A stretch of DNA of 64,000 bases from Polyodon spathula (lineage: Eukaryota; Chordata; Actinopteri; Acipenseriformes; Polyodontidae). A program made the translations under genes and the position numbers. Below, piece after piece: positions 1 to 54,685 of the stretch (its first letter is position 1; each line of letters starts with the position of its first letter). The stretch spans positions 43,001,164-43,065,163 of the forward strand of contig NC_054535.1 in the NCBI RefSeq assembly GCF_017654505.1. The letters run 5' to 3'. The notes under the pieces were generated by a model. The model had not been told where the DNA came from, ran no database searches, and saw only the letters and a program-made list of their open reading frames with translations.

Positions 1-290
1 ACACACAAAAAACTATATTTCTCTACTGTAATAAAATAAATGTAAGTCTAAAATAAAACAACTTTTTAATGTTTTTACAATAACTGGTCGCATTCAGATG
101 TATTTGAGATTCAAAGTACAATGTATCCATATTCCATTTATTAAACAAATAATTAAACATTGAATAAAATATAAGGTGCATGAGCTATGTTTATATTGTA
201 CATGCTTGTCTTTCCCAATAGTAATAATGGTTAATACTCAGCTTTTTTTTTTCCCCTAGCACACTCGCTATTATTACAGTAAATGGAAAT

Positions 291-312
291 TTATTATATT
301 ATTATTATTATT

Positions 313-354
<42 letters not shown>
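291..354. repeat. (ATT)n/(AAT)n microsatellite
   Basis: ATT repeats switching to AAT repeats, together an imperfect palindrome. Confidence 0.9.
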
Positions 355-355
<1 letters not shown>

Positions 356-600
356 TGAACAATGTTACATATGTTTGCCATTATAAAAACACTTGCTACT
401 CAATTTATGCTATTGTGTAAAACCACCCCAAACCATGTTACTTTCCTGGCAGCTCTCTTGAATAAAATTGATAATGTAATTAAATTTTAAGTTGCACTTA
501 AACATAAGCTACAGTGCTCGTTACAAGTTGGTTGGCTGTCCCAATACTTGCTGCTTAGTATCATTAACTGCTCTGTGTGTGTTTTTACATATCGGCAAGT
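355..600. other. AT-rich sequence, nothing recognised
   Basis: No exon or repeat family recognised here or in the first 290 bases. Confidence 0.5.
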
Positions 601-609
601 ATAATATTG

Positions 610-1282
610 TAATCACACATCATAAAGATACACAGAGACTAATGCATGCCTTTGTTTCATCTAGAATTTATTATTGTAATGCACTTTTTTCTGGTGTCCC
701 AAAACAGGTTTTATCCTGTTTGTAGCTTGTTCAGAATTCCGCCGCTAGAATTCTGACTAAAACCAGGAAAAGTGAAAATATTACCCCTGTTTTGGCCTCC
801 ACACAGGCTCCCTGTGCAGTATAGAATTTTGCTTACAAGGCCCTGAATGGATTAGCACCTAGTTATTTGCAGGAATTACTGACCCTGTATCTTCCAAATC
901 AGACTCTGAGATCACAGGATGCATGGCTGCTGGCTATTCCTAGGGTCAACAAAAGCAACACGGGAGGTAGGGGTTTTTCTTGCAAAGCTCCGAAATTATG
1001 GAATACTCTGCCTTCGTTTGTCAGGGAAGCTGGGACAGTTACAGTTTTTAAGCCAAGAATGAAAATGCACTTTTATAAAATGGCTTTCTTATCTTAATGG
1101 ATTTTAATGTAACTTTAATATTGCTTCTTTTGTATTATGTGTATACTGTTATTTTAATGGTCTGACTTGGCAGTTGTATGTGTGACATGCTATACAAATG
1201 TATTGTGGTTTGTTCTTTTTTTTTGCTATGTACTGTACAGTGCTTTTGCAATACTTTTGTGTAAAAAGCGCTCTGTAAATAC

Positions 1283-1325
<43 letters not shown>
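610..1325 (+). mobile_element. L2-type LINE, 3' end of ORF2 and tail
   Basis: Broken reading of a reverse transcriptase C-terminal region: QRLMHAFVSSRIYYCNALF, then a frameshifted AARILTKTRKSENITPVLA, then LNGLAPSYLQELL, LRSQDAWLLAIPRV and FSCKAPKLWNTLPS. It ends in a 3' tail with aaaaagcgctctgtaaatac and (AAT)n, the usual L2/Rex-like ending. The 5' part is missing and the frame is broken. The copy at 5.7-6.99 kb has the same LMHAFVSSRI motif, so it is the same family. Confidence 0.75.
1283..1325. repeat. (AAT)n tail
   Basis: AAT repeats forming the 3' tail of the LINE. Confidence 0.85.
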
Positions 1326-1327
<2 letters not shown>

Positions 1328-1432
1328 GCATCAGTAAGGTATATACATGGTTTATTATCACGTTATAGATATTAAATTAATTGTTTATTAGAATCTCTGA
1401 GTTTTTTACTGATGTGCTGTTTCCTGATTTTC

Positions 1433-1464
<32 letters not shown>

Positions 1465-1590
1465 CCAGAACCTGCATTTATGTGAAAAATATGAAGGAAA
1501 TTAACAAATGATGGGAGTGTAATTGTTGAACAACCCAGATTGTGTAATAATAGAAGTTCTATACCACCACAGTTGCTATAGTAATTACAC
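1326..1590. other. AT-rich spacer with poly(T)
   Basis: Contains a run of about 29 T at 1431-1459. No gene seen. Confidence 0.5.
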
Positions 1591-2283
1591 TAGCGATGCA
1601 CTAAATCCAAGATTCGGTTTCAGATGCGGCCCGAATACCTACTTTTTGAGTAGGGTTCGCATTCGGCCGAATACTTAGGATTCGGTGTAGCGAATCCTTT
1701 ATCCACCCAGACGCACATCCATTTTAATACATCCCTCCAATGTGTGCAGTTCTTATTTAAATAAAAGACACAAATCCGATATTGAATGAAACGTATTGTA
1801 TTTAATAACAAGAACACGTTTGATGAACTCTGTCGCAGCTCTCAACTCCCTAAACACGTCACGCAGCTGCTGAATGCAAACATACCCCAGTATGCAACAG
1901 CACATTCACAACACACTTTTCTGGAGTAAAGTTATGCAGTAAACTGTTGTAGACTTTTGTACTTTATTGCTTTGGTAAACGTGTTAAACAGTGTATTTAA
2001 AATCAACGTGAGAGTTGTTTGGCGGGGAGACTCAGGTCACTCATCACGGTAATGTTTTCCTCATAGCTCCCAGATAGGGTTATCAAGAGGCTCCAGAACC
2101 TCGGAACACTTTAAAGCCGGGCTTACAGTGCACAATTTTTGCTATCGAGAGAAGCAGCGACACTCACACTTACCGATTTGAAGTACGATTTCTCACTGTA
2201 GATTGGAGATTGCAAGCTACACACACTACACGAGATACCTTATTGCGGACTGCGCCAATTTTCATTGCAGAATTGTGTACGTC

Positions 2284-2995
2284 TGTGGAAGGGGTGTGGG
2301 TAATTCACTGACTAGGAGACAGACAGGTGTAATTGAAAACACCACCCAGGTGCCCAGTTTTATTTGAGAACAGTTCTTGCTTTTTCCGGCAGAGGGCACT
2401 GTTGACCGTGGGCTGCCTATCAACGATGATAGACAGCACCACGGAAATACCATAGCTGGTACGCGAACAGCAAGTGCACTCGCAGGTGCTCAAAGAAATA
2501 ATAATGAAAACAGAAGGCGAAAAGAACAATGGAAAATAAAACAGTAATAAAACTGCAAATAAAAGGTGCTGCACTCGGCAGCGTTATCCCGGTCGCCGCT
2601 ACCCGCACGACCCGGATCACCGTCCTACTCTGTAGGCTAACTAGCCTGCTCTTTTACAATATGCCGGGGTCTGCCCAAGGGTTCCCCGCTCTCTCTGCCT
2701 CACTGTGAAACTCTCTTTGTTTCTGCTGATTCCCGGTCCTGGATCAGAGCTTCCGCACTCTCGGCGCGTCTAAGTGGGCAGACCTGAGGAAACAGCAGAG
2801 CATTTTTTTATAGGGCTAGCAATCTGCCAAGACTCGCCTCTCAGCCATTCAGAGAGGGGGAAAGTCCACACACCTACCTTCCCACCTCCCCGTGTCACTG
2901 CCATGACTCGCAGGCGGTTGTTGGAAGACTGCCGCCCTCTTCCTGCAGTACTGTGAACACGCCAGCAGAGTCAGCACACATCTCTCCCTGCTACA
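2284..2995. mobile_element. LTR-like repeat copy 1 (solo LTR candidate)
   Basis: Starts TGTGGAAGG and ends CTGCTACA (TG...CA). It is colinear with the copy at 20164-20672: gggtaattcactga, caggtgcccagttttattt, gcccaagggttccccgc, cagccattcagagaggggga and ggcggttgttgga are all shared. It is about 200 bp longer because of extra sequence around 2440-2640. The flanks acgtc and acata do not form a clear target duplication. Confidence 0.65.
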
Positions 2996-3184
2996 ACATA
3001 ATTCGGGAGAATCGTGGACTCAAGCGAGGAGACCATCGCTGCTGTCTGTGCATTGTTTTGCACAGAAAAAAAGAAGAAAACGAAGAGAAGATCCATTTGG
3101 ATGCGCAATTGGCTTAATCGATGTGGCCAGTACGAACTGATGATGCAATTCGAGTCGAGGTGCAACCAAAATAATAAAATGTAA

Positions 3185-3355
3185 TCTGTTCAAAAGGGCA
3201 ACACTTGCTCGTAGTACAAAATATTTATTAGATTAAAAGATTGGTGTGGGAGATTGGCTGTCAAGCGATCTTCATCAGAATACCAAATTCTAATGAATAA
3301 TTTGAAGACTTATAAATATTTTGTACTACGAGTAAGTATTGCGCTTTTGAACAGA
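3185..3355. repeat. Fold-back (inverted repeat) element
   Basis: Arms of about 45 bp (3185-3229 and 3311-3355): tctgttcaaaag with gctcgtagtacaaaatattt in the left arm, and the near-perfect reverse complement in the right arm. The loop is about 80 bp. It is probably a small miniature transposon inside the larger element. Confidence 0.75.
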
Positions 3356-5099
3356 CTAGAATACAACTTTAATAGTAGGCTACTACAAGTTTGTTATAGG
3401 TTTAAATATGCAACAACGTAGTCTACATTCTGTCTATTTCTCACACACACAGACGCGCACCCCTCCTCTTATTTTGAATAAATTAGCAATACAAGCATAC
3501 AGTAGGGGTTTGAAAGGGATATCGAATACAAGTGACTGTAGAAATTGATTGCCAGGAGAGCACACATTACCACACACAGTATCTGCTTCGGTGTTACAAG
3601 TTATAACAATTATTTACTTACCAGGTACCTTCAATGAGCGATCATGATAGGAATTGCTACTTATGTCAAAGAGGGGCTTTGGCTTACTAGCTTGTCCTAT
3701 TGGCTGCTGGCAGCATTCGTCAAGAAATCGGCCTGTAGTCCCTCACACACTTCACGAATTGCTTTGTCGGGGACTAAAGTTTTCTGACATGTTAGAAATT
3801 TGTCGGGACGTCGTAAGAGCGTCACGAGATTGCAGAAGCTATTAACGGGGCATCGTAGACCGTCTTACACTTATCGACAGTTTTGTCCCCGACAACCTTA
3901 ATTTATCTCAGATCTATAGAAATGAGTCGTCGACTCCTCAGCTTGTCGGCGATCAGGAAAAATCGTGCAGTGTAAGCCCGGCATAAGGCAGGTCATGTTT
4001 TTTTTAACTCGCTGTTCTAAACTGCAATGTATTCGACATGTATAGTGAGTGTGAATTGCTTCAGCAGGTTAGGAAATGTATTTGTGGTGGCGATTCAATC
4101 CGGAGAGCCACGTAACAACGCTTAATCATATTGCATGGTTTTTTTTTTGTTGTTTTTTTATATATACAGTAAACAATATCTATCAAAATAGTGCAAAACC
4201 ATTGTTAGAGATAACTTTGCACTCACCTGCTCTCTTTCATTTAACCTTGTGACAGCAGGTAAAGTTTCTATTTCATATTTCTTGCTTCACACAGTCCCGC
4301 CCAGTCAGAGACTCAGAAAGCTAATCAGCTGCTGTATAGGTCTGATTGATGGAAACGATTCTCGCAGGCATGTGTGTGCTTTTGGTAACAACTAAGTAAA
4401 ACAACTCAGTTAATTTAGCGACAGTTTACACAATTCACACTCACTTTACTGAATACATTGCAGATTAGAGAGTTGAGTTAGCGAGGGGAGTTACAAAACC
4501 TGACTTTCCTTAGTGTCCCGAGATTCTGGAGCTTGTTGGCAACCCTACTCTCAGATCAGGTGACACAGGTTGAAACGTCATAAAAGAAAATAGAGGATTG
4601 TGGCAAAGATGCAGATCTCCTTTCTTGTAAAGGTAAAGTAAACGGTTCTGTATTTTGACATTTCTGTTGTGGGGAGGGGGTTAGTGGTAAATTATGTATG
4701 TTTTAAACTGAAATCTTACTCAGGGCTACATTTCCATTCAGTAATAAAAATGCGATGCACTTAAATGCTCAAAACTACAGACTGTGCACGTCCATTGTAA
4801 GTAGTTGCCTGTCTGCTTTTCATTCAACAGTTTACTTCAGTTTTCTTGACAGATTTTGTAGATTCGGTATTTGGTTCGGTATTCGGCCGAATCTTTTGAG
4901 ATGGATTCAGTATTCAGCCGAATCCCAAAAACTTGGATTCGGTGCATCCCTAAGTTACTCCAACAAGAAATCCCAACATGCAGTCAAAGCACAACAAGAA
5001 AAGAATATCAACAAGACCTGTAAAGGGTTTGATATTGCCTTTCACCATCTGGCTAAGGAGATCTAAAAAAGAGTTATAGATGGAACAAAATTTCTCTCT

Positions 5100-5705
5100 A
5101 TGTCATATGTTTGACAGCGTTATATAGAATTATTACTGGATGAAGGAATTGAAGCTCCTGAGTACAGACCTGAGACGCTTAAGAATAAAATCTGTCATTG
5201 CGTCCTAAGATCTGTTGCCTTCTGGCAAATTATGCCATTGTGGCTTTTGATCAGGCCATATATGCAAAAGCAGTAGATGTCATGTGGAAGAACCCTATGG
5301 AATTCAAGCACATGCATGCAAGGTTTACACATAGCTTGTACTCTACTTGCTGTAATAGGGAAACACTTTGCAGACTCAGGGACATCCTTCTAGAATCAGA
5401 AATCATTGGATCGGGATCTGTCAATGGAGTGCTAGGCCGTCACTACAACAGAGCAGTCTACATACATAAAGTTATGATGGGAGCCGTAATGCGACTTCAG
5501 TGGGAAACATTTAGACAATGGCTTGAGGAATGCATTCACAATGAGACAGAATTTCAGCTATTGGTAGAATATTGCATAATGCCAGCAAGACAGCTCGTAC
5601 CTAGTCTTTCCTTCATCAGTGGTCCAAAGATAAATATGCAGGCTGCCATACAGAGACGTGCCCTGGAAGCCAAACCAACTATACCAAACCTTGCTGGACA
5701 TGGGT
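5100..5705 (+). pseudogene. Broken copy of an uncharacterised, repeat-borne gene family
   Basis: Readable pieces in different frames: LLLDEGIEAPEYRPETLKNK, then NYAIVAFDQAIYAKAVDVMW, KNPMEFKHMHAR, and (shifted frame, about 5322-5382) GLHIACTLLAVIGKHFADSG, then RDILLESEIIGSGSVNGVL, HYNRAVYIHKVMMGAVMRLQ and WETFRQWLEEC. Frameshifts separate these. I recall similar uncharacterised proteins in many copies in fish and cnidarian genomes, but I cannot name a domain or function. It is cut at about 5.7 kb by an antisense L2 LINE. No promoter or splice sites are evident. It could be the remains of a transposon passenger gene. Confidence 0.5.
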
Positions 5706-6990
5706 GGACTGTGTTCCCTTTTGCCAGTTTTAGTTAGGATCCCAGCGGCTGTGTTTTGGATGAGCTGGAGTCGAGATAGCACACTTTTTGGGATACCAGA
5801 GAGGAGTAATCAATTCTGGATGATACAAATGCATGCATAAGTCTCTTGGCATCACATATGGAAATCATGTGTCTAATTTTTTGAAGTATTTCACAAATGG
5901 TAGTAGTAAACTTCAGTAACTTCGCTATATATTTCTCAAATGACAGAGCGCGGTAAAAAATAACACCTAAGTATTTTATATCTGATCTAAGAGCTGAAGA
6001 GAAGTTACTAAGCTCAGGCTCTTGTAGTACCACATTATGTATTTGTTTTTTGGAAACCAGTAGCATAACCTCTGTTTTTTCTGAGTTCAGCAACAGAAAA
6101 TTGTGAGTAATCGAGCATTTAATATCTACTAGACAAGCTCTAAGTAGCCCACCAGCACAAGAGTATCCTGACTTTAAGGACAAATAAAGCTGTGTCGTCC
6201 GCATAACAATGGTAATTCACCCCATGTCTATGGATAGCATCACCCAGAGAAAGCATATATAGTGAGAACAATAGTGGACCCAAGGTAGAGCCCTGTGGGA
6301 CCCCATATAGGACATCAGACCTTTCAGATATGTCCTCCCCATAAGAGACCAACTAGAATCTGTCTTCAAGATAGGACTTAAACCACGAAAGAACAGTGTC
6401 AGACATTCCCACAGTGTATTCAAGGTGCTTAAGTAGAATGGAGTGGTCTATAGTGTCAAAAGTGGCACTTAGATCTAAGAGAACTAATACTGAAAGAGTC
6501 TAAGTCAGAGCTTAAGAGCAGATCTTTAACAACTCTTACAAGGACTGTTTTGGTGCTATGAGCCCTACGGTATCCAGACTGGAATTTCTCCATAACTCTG
6601 TTTAGAGTGATGTATTTGTCTAGTTGGGTTGCAGTTACTCTTTCTATAATTGTCTAAAAAAGGCAGGTTGGAAATTGGCCTATAGTTAGTAAGGACTTGA
6701 ATATCCAGGTTAAGTACTGGTTTTACCACAGCTACCTTAAATGCCAGTGGATCTGTGCCCGGTGAAAGTGAGCTATTTACAATTTTCTGAATGTGGTTGC
6801 TAACAGTATTAAAAATATATTTTAAGAGTGTAGTAGGAATTGGGTCAAGGGAACATGTAGTGGTTCTCATCTGCTTAACTATTGTTTCCAATTCATCTAA
6901 GGTAGTTGGAGAGAAATTCTGCACACGCACTTGTATAAAAAGAATATTCACAATTCAGTGTTGGTTTGGAACTGGAGGACAACAACCGTT
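5706..6990 (-). mobile_element. L2-type LINE fragment (reverse transcriptase)
   Basis: On the - strand, in several frames: SLDPIPTTLLKYIFNTVSN, NYRPISNLPFL, then [18 protein letters not shown] and the catalytic [10 protein letters not shown], then LRSDIKYLGV, RLMHAFVSSRIDY and LQLIQNTAAGILTKTGKREH. These are fingers and palm motifs of a LINE reverse transcriptase of the L2 clade in correct order. Stops and frameshifts show that it is dead. The endonuclease end and the 3' tail are missing. Confidence 0.8.
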
Positions 6991-7019
6991 TCATAGATTG
7001 TGACTCCATTATTTATTTT

Positions 7020-7266
7020 GATCTTGTACTGCCAAAGGGCCAGATTGTTTAAATAATTTTATCATTATTAACAGCTTTATAAAAAGGTTCCAGCAGCGTC
7101 AGAGACCAGTTCCTGCTAAAGCCAGAGGAGGTTTTCACAACCAAACTTCAATAAGTTCCTCCTCCATTTCGGGGCGTGACTACAATATTAGTCATGGACC
7201 CATGTGACGTGTTGGTGTTGTCTCAGGAGGTGACAGCCCTGCTGCAGAAACAGGCTATTTGCACAG
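7020..7266 (+). mobile_element. DIRS-type retrotransposon, left part
   Basis: Near the end a frame reads EVTALLQKQAICTV, the usual run-in to a DIRS reverse transcriptase (EV..LL.KGAI). The continuation of the same domain is found at about 8590 after an inserted LINE. The rest is a damaged upstream region. Confidence 0.5.
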
Positions 7267-8600
7267 TTAAGAACATAAGAACATAAGAACATAAGAAAGT
7301 TTACAAACGAGAGGAGGCCATTCGGCCCATCTTGCTCGTTTGGTTGTTAGTAGCTTATTGATCCCAAAATCTCATCAAGCAGCTTCTTGAAGGATCCCAG
7401 GGTGTCAGCTTCAACAACATTACTGGGGAGTTGATTCCAGACCCTCACAATTCTCTGTGTAAAAAAGTGTCTCCTATTTTCTGTTCTGAATGCCCCTTTT
7501 TCTAAACTCCATTTGTGACCATATAATAGAAGTCAGGCTTACTGGTCTGTAGTTACCTGGTTCAGTTTTGTTTCCCTTTTTGTGGATCGGTATTACGTTT
7601 GCAATTTTCCAGTCTGTCGGTACCACCCCTGTGTCAAGAGACTGCTGCATGATCTTGGTTAGCGGTTTGTAAATTACTTCTTTCATTTCTTTGAGTACTA
7701 CTGGGAGGATCTCATCCGGCCCAGGGGATTTGTTTATTTTAAGAGCTCCTAGTCCCTTTAACACTTCTGCCTCAGTTATGCTAAAGTTATTTAAAACTGG
7801 ATAGGAACTGGATGACATGTGGGGCATGTTGTCAGTATCTTCCTTTGTAAAAACTTGTGAAAAGTAATCATTTAACATATTTGCTATTTTTTTTTTCTTC
7901 CTCTACAATTTTGCCATTTGTATCTCTTAAACATTTAATCTCCTCTTTGAATGTTCTCTTGCTGTTGTAATATTGGAAAAACATTTTGGAATTGGTTTTA
8001 GCTCCCTTAGCAATGTTCATTTCTATTTCTCTCTTGGCCTTTCTAACTTCCTTTTTGACTTGCATTTGCAGTTCTGTGTACTCTTTCTGTGTACTTTCTT
8101 TTTGGTCCTTTTTTAATGCTCTGTAAAGTGCCTTTTTTCGCTGAATATTTTTTTTAATTGATCTATTAAACCATTTTGGCAATTTAGTTTTACATTTAGA
8201 TTTGTCTACTTTAGGGATATAATTGTTTTGCGCCTCTAGTACTACGTTTTTGAAGAACAACCATCCTTCTTCTGTGGGTGTTTTCTCTATTTTACTCCAA
8301 TCTACTTCTGTTAGTCTCTGTTTCATGCCGTCATAGTTTGCTTTTCTAAAATTGTAAACCTTAGCTTTAGTCTTTACTTTTGAGGATTTAAAAAACACTT
8401 CAAATGAGACCATGTTGTGGTCTGAGTTTGCCAGTGGTTCTCTGACCTCTGTTTTAGTTATTCTATCTTCGTTATTTGAAAAGACTAAATCAAGGCATGC
8501 CTCCCCTCTAGTGGGTGCCTTCACAAATTGTGTTAGGTAGCAGTCATTTGTCATTTCTACCATTTCTATTTCATCCTTCGCGCTACCCACCGGGTTTTCC
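7267..8600 (-). mobile_element. CR1-like LINE, internally deleted, inserted into the DIRS element
   Basis: The - strand carries a long open stretch (8590-7868) with the end of the endonuclease domain (LVFSNNEDRI, NSDHNMVSFEVFF), a lysine-rich linker, then (7878-7520) the RT start: YFSQVFTKED, LGALKINKSPGPDEILPVVL, WKIANVIPIHKKGNKTEPGN and YRPVSLTSI. At about 7517 the frame jumps straight to the 3' end (agaacataagaacataagaa and a gaggaggccattcggcccat word). The catalytic YADD part is missing. I recall this LINE as abundant in sturgeon-type genomes; that is from memory. Confidence 0.75.
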
Positions 8601-9706
8601 CATTTTATTTCACCCTCTTCACTTGGATGGTGGCCTCAGACAGGTCAATCTGTATCCGAGTCAACGGAGGTTCAAAATATTGACTATGCAGCAACTGTTG
8701 TGGTCAGTAAGGCTAGGAGAACTGGTTCACTATGGTGGACTTGAAGAATGCTTATATTCACATCCCCATAAAACCAGGGCACAGGAGGTACCTCAGGTTC
8801 GCTTTCCAAGGGACAACTTACGAGTTTCGGGTACTGCCATTCGGCCTCTCTTCGAGTTCACACGTTCCCAGTATGGGTACAACATGGTGCCTGCCTAAGG
8901 GTTTTGACCCCACCACCTGTCGTATGGCGGTTATACTGCAATTTTTACAGGACCTATATGATGAGGGGAAATCCTCCTCTACACTGAAGGTCTATTTGGC
9001 AGCCATTTTGGCTTGCCATAATATAATTGATGCAGTCTCCCCAGGAGTGCATTTCCTGGTGGGTCAATTTTTGAAAGAGCTCTGTAGCTTCGGCCGCCTA
9101 TGAAGGACGTTTTCCGTTGCTGTAGGCTTAATGTGGTGATTGAAGCCTGTCGGGGACATTTGCGATGCAGCAGTGTGGGCTACTCCCCATACTTTTACAC
9201 GGTTCTATCGGCTGAATGACATGGATCCACAAAACCCTGGTTTTGGAACAAGAGTGTTAAGGGCTGCCTTGAGCCTCACCACATAAACACAGAGGTGAGT
9301 TTTGCCTAACGCACAAGGTGGCCTTGGCCGAGCCTGGTAGCATTCCAGTTGGTCTGCAGTGTTGCCTTGCGACAGCTTTGGTATTTCTACCCATGAGATA
9401 ATGGTTACATTTCGTACTTGATAGGGAACATTAGGTTTATTGTTTAAATCTGGTTCCCTGAAGTAGAACTATAACCGTTAACCTTCAATCCATGATTGCA
9501 GCAGTCTTGAAGAAAAATTGATGACAATACTTGTGTGTGTGGTCATTTATGCCCTTGGGGGCAGGCAAGACTATGTCACAAGCACTACATGCAGCTTTGG
9601 TATATCTATTCAGGTTAGAAAGTATTAAAGGATAAATACCCATGAGGTAATGGTTACATTTCTATTTCAGGAAACCAAGGTTATGACAATAACCTAACGT
9701 TTTGCC
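8601..9706 (+). mobile_element. DIRS-type retrotransposon, right part (RT and tyrosine recombinase remnants)
   Basis: Readable RT pieces: DGGLRQVN, FKILTMQQLLWSVR, MVDLKNAYIHIPIKPGHRRY (motif A aspartate present), FRVLPFGLSSSS. The frame then passes directly to a tyrosine recombinase: ILQFLQDLYDEGKSSSTLKV, YLAAILACHNI, and in another frame DAAVWATPHTFTRFYRLND, the C-terminal block with the candidate active tyrosine. The RT catalytic core and RNase H are deleted. The terminal region has a 25-bp word acccatgagataatggttac at 9391 repeated at 9638, and an inverted version near 9450-9480, as in DIRS complex termini. Confidence 0.7.
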
Positions 9707-52939
<43,233 letters not shown>

Positions 52940-54685
52940 AGCCCTGAAGAGAAGGACTCGTTCTAAGGGATTGCTGTGAGAATGGATGTGGAGCTCGATC
53001 TTCAGACCTGCCATTTGTTATTAACAGCAGTATCTATATAAATATATTCAATTCCTGAATGTAACTTAAATGCTGTCAAGAAAAAGCAAATTATTTTTAA
53101 ATGGTCATTGCTATATTTTGTAGACCTTAATAAATTTCATATATGATAAAACTTAGGGCTGGGTTCTGTAGTTCTGGAAAAAAATTTAAATCTATTTTTT
53201 AGCTGTAAAAGTCTATTTTCATCTCTGTGCAAGGAAAACAATAATACTGTGGCCACTAGTTAGAAACATATATTTACATTAATGGTCTTAAATTGCTCAT
53301 TTTGGCTTTTTTGGGGGAATGGGGTATTTGTGTAGTAAAAAAGCAAACATGTTTGGTCACTATTTTTCATAAGCATTGTGCTACTTTTACATCTGTACAG
53401 TACTGCTACTGATGTTACGTGGGAAAAAAGCAATATTCTATGTGTTTGATATACTGTACCTTTATTACTATGTTCTTAGAATCAGTACTGTTCTAATCAT
53501 TATATAATTAGCACCAGACAAGGGATTCCTTGTTACACAACTTTTTACACACTTTGTATGCTCAAATTGGTGAAAAAACACCATGTTTCCTATTTTATTT
53601 TAACAGTCTTACATATTTGTGCATGATTTGTATCTGAGATGATAGTGGAAGGTAAGGACAGCAGATAGGTTATTGCTTCTTAAAAAAAAAAAAAAAGAGG
53701 GGCACTGTCTTCAGTTTCAGTCTTGAGAGATCAAGCTGTTCTGCTGTATTTACGAAGAAGAATCTTTTGACCCAGGAGCAGGCAAGTGCCCTCCATTAAC
53801 TTGGAGTGGCGATGCAGGCACTCGGCGATCGTGTTCCAGGAGCTCTTACTGGAGTCAAGGAATAATAATACAGTGATCAAACGTTGATACCCTTTGGTTT
53901 GAGGTTAGCAATCCATCAACAATTTGGACGAATAAAGACTTTCCATGATTACACAAATTTAAAAAAAAAAACACCTGTTTTATAGATTTTTAGTATAACA
54001 GCTCTTGTCGATTGGGCATAGCTTGTACAGGTGTAGGGGATATTATTTTCAACTGAGCCATGGGGGGCAAAGAATATTGCATCTTTCCACCTGTCCAAAT
54101 ATGTATTCAGAATCAACATATCTGCCTGCTACTCAGGGAAATCATATATCATATTTTGATGCAGCGTCTCCATGGTTTACAGGATTTCCCATTATTGCAT
54201 ATTTAATTAGGATGCACACAATTTCTTTATTTTCCATGACTAGCATTGAAGATTTTCATGCTAGCTTGTTCCTGCGATTCAAAGATTTTTGGAATATTTT
54301 AAGAAGCAATAGAGTATTTGGGGTAGCTTTGTATTGTCTTTCTGCAATGACCATGTTCAGGATGTTGAAAAAAAGATAAACAATTGTTATTTTTTGTTTA
54401 TATTTGAAAGGTGTGCATCAATGTTGGTATGTCTGCATTCCCATACTGGTGAGAACTAATTTAAATGTTGTGAGTTAAAATAAGGCTGATAAACATTCCT
54501 TCTCGGATTTCTTTTTTGTCTTGTCTGCCCATTGTGAGGAAAGCTGCCTAAAGATACAACTGCAAGAAATCAAGGACTACTGCATTTTTATGTGTCACTG
54601 AATATTTTGGTAATTGATTTGGAATGAGGTATTTCGATGTGTGATGACTTTAAACAATAAACAATTTGTAACTGAAAGAAAATGT
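52940..54685 (+). other. LRBA: LRBA 3' UTR (predicted)
   Basis: AT-rich sequence after the stop with no coding signal. Candidate AATAAA hexamers lie at 53129, 53931 and 54656. The last is followed by a GT-rich stretch (aatgtgtatttgag, then tctttgtctt), as expected of a cleavage region, so about 54.68 kb is the likely distal end. Both earlier hexamers could give shorter messages. Boundaries are inferred. Confidence 0.6.
54656..54661 (+). terminator. Candidate distal LRBA poly(A) signal
   Basis: AATAAA followed within about 30 bp by a GT-rich element. Upstream alternatives are AATAAA at 53129-53134 and 53931-53936. Confidence 0.55.

Larger units (their letters stand above)
1591..4952. mobile_element. 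hAT-like DNA transposon, non-autonomous, with nested insertions
   Basis: The left end tagcgatgcactaaatccaa and the inverted right end (read from 4952: tagggatgcaccgaatccaa) form terminal inverted repeats, extended inward by several ATTCGGCCGAAT words. The flanking 8-mers aattacac and agttactc match at 6 of 8, consistent with a decayed hAT target duplication. No transposase is recognisable. The LTR-like copy (2284-2995) and a fold-back (3185-3355) lie inside. The interior otherwise shows no coding signal. Confidence 0.6.

Noticed and set aside
5198..5737. A 179-residue plus-strand frame as an intact gene
   Set aside because: The expected pattern continues in other frames before and within it, so the frame is disrupted; its last 50 residues are unrelated.
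7868..8590. A 240-residue minus-strand frame as a host gene
   Set aside because: Its content is endonuclease-linker-RT of a CR1-like LINE.
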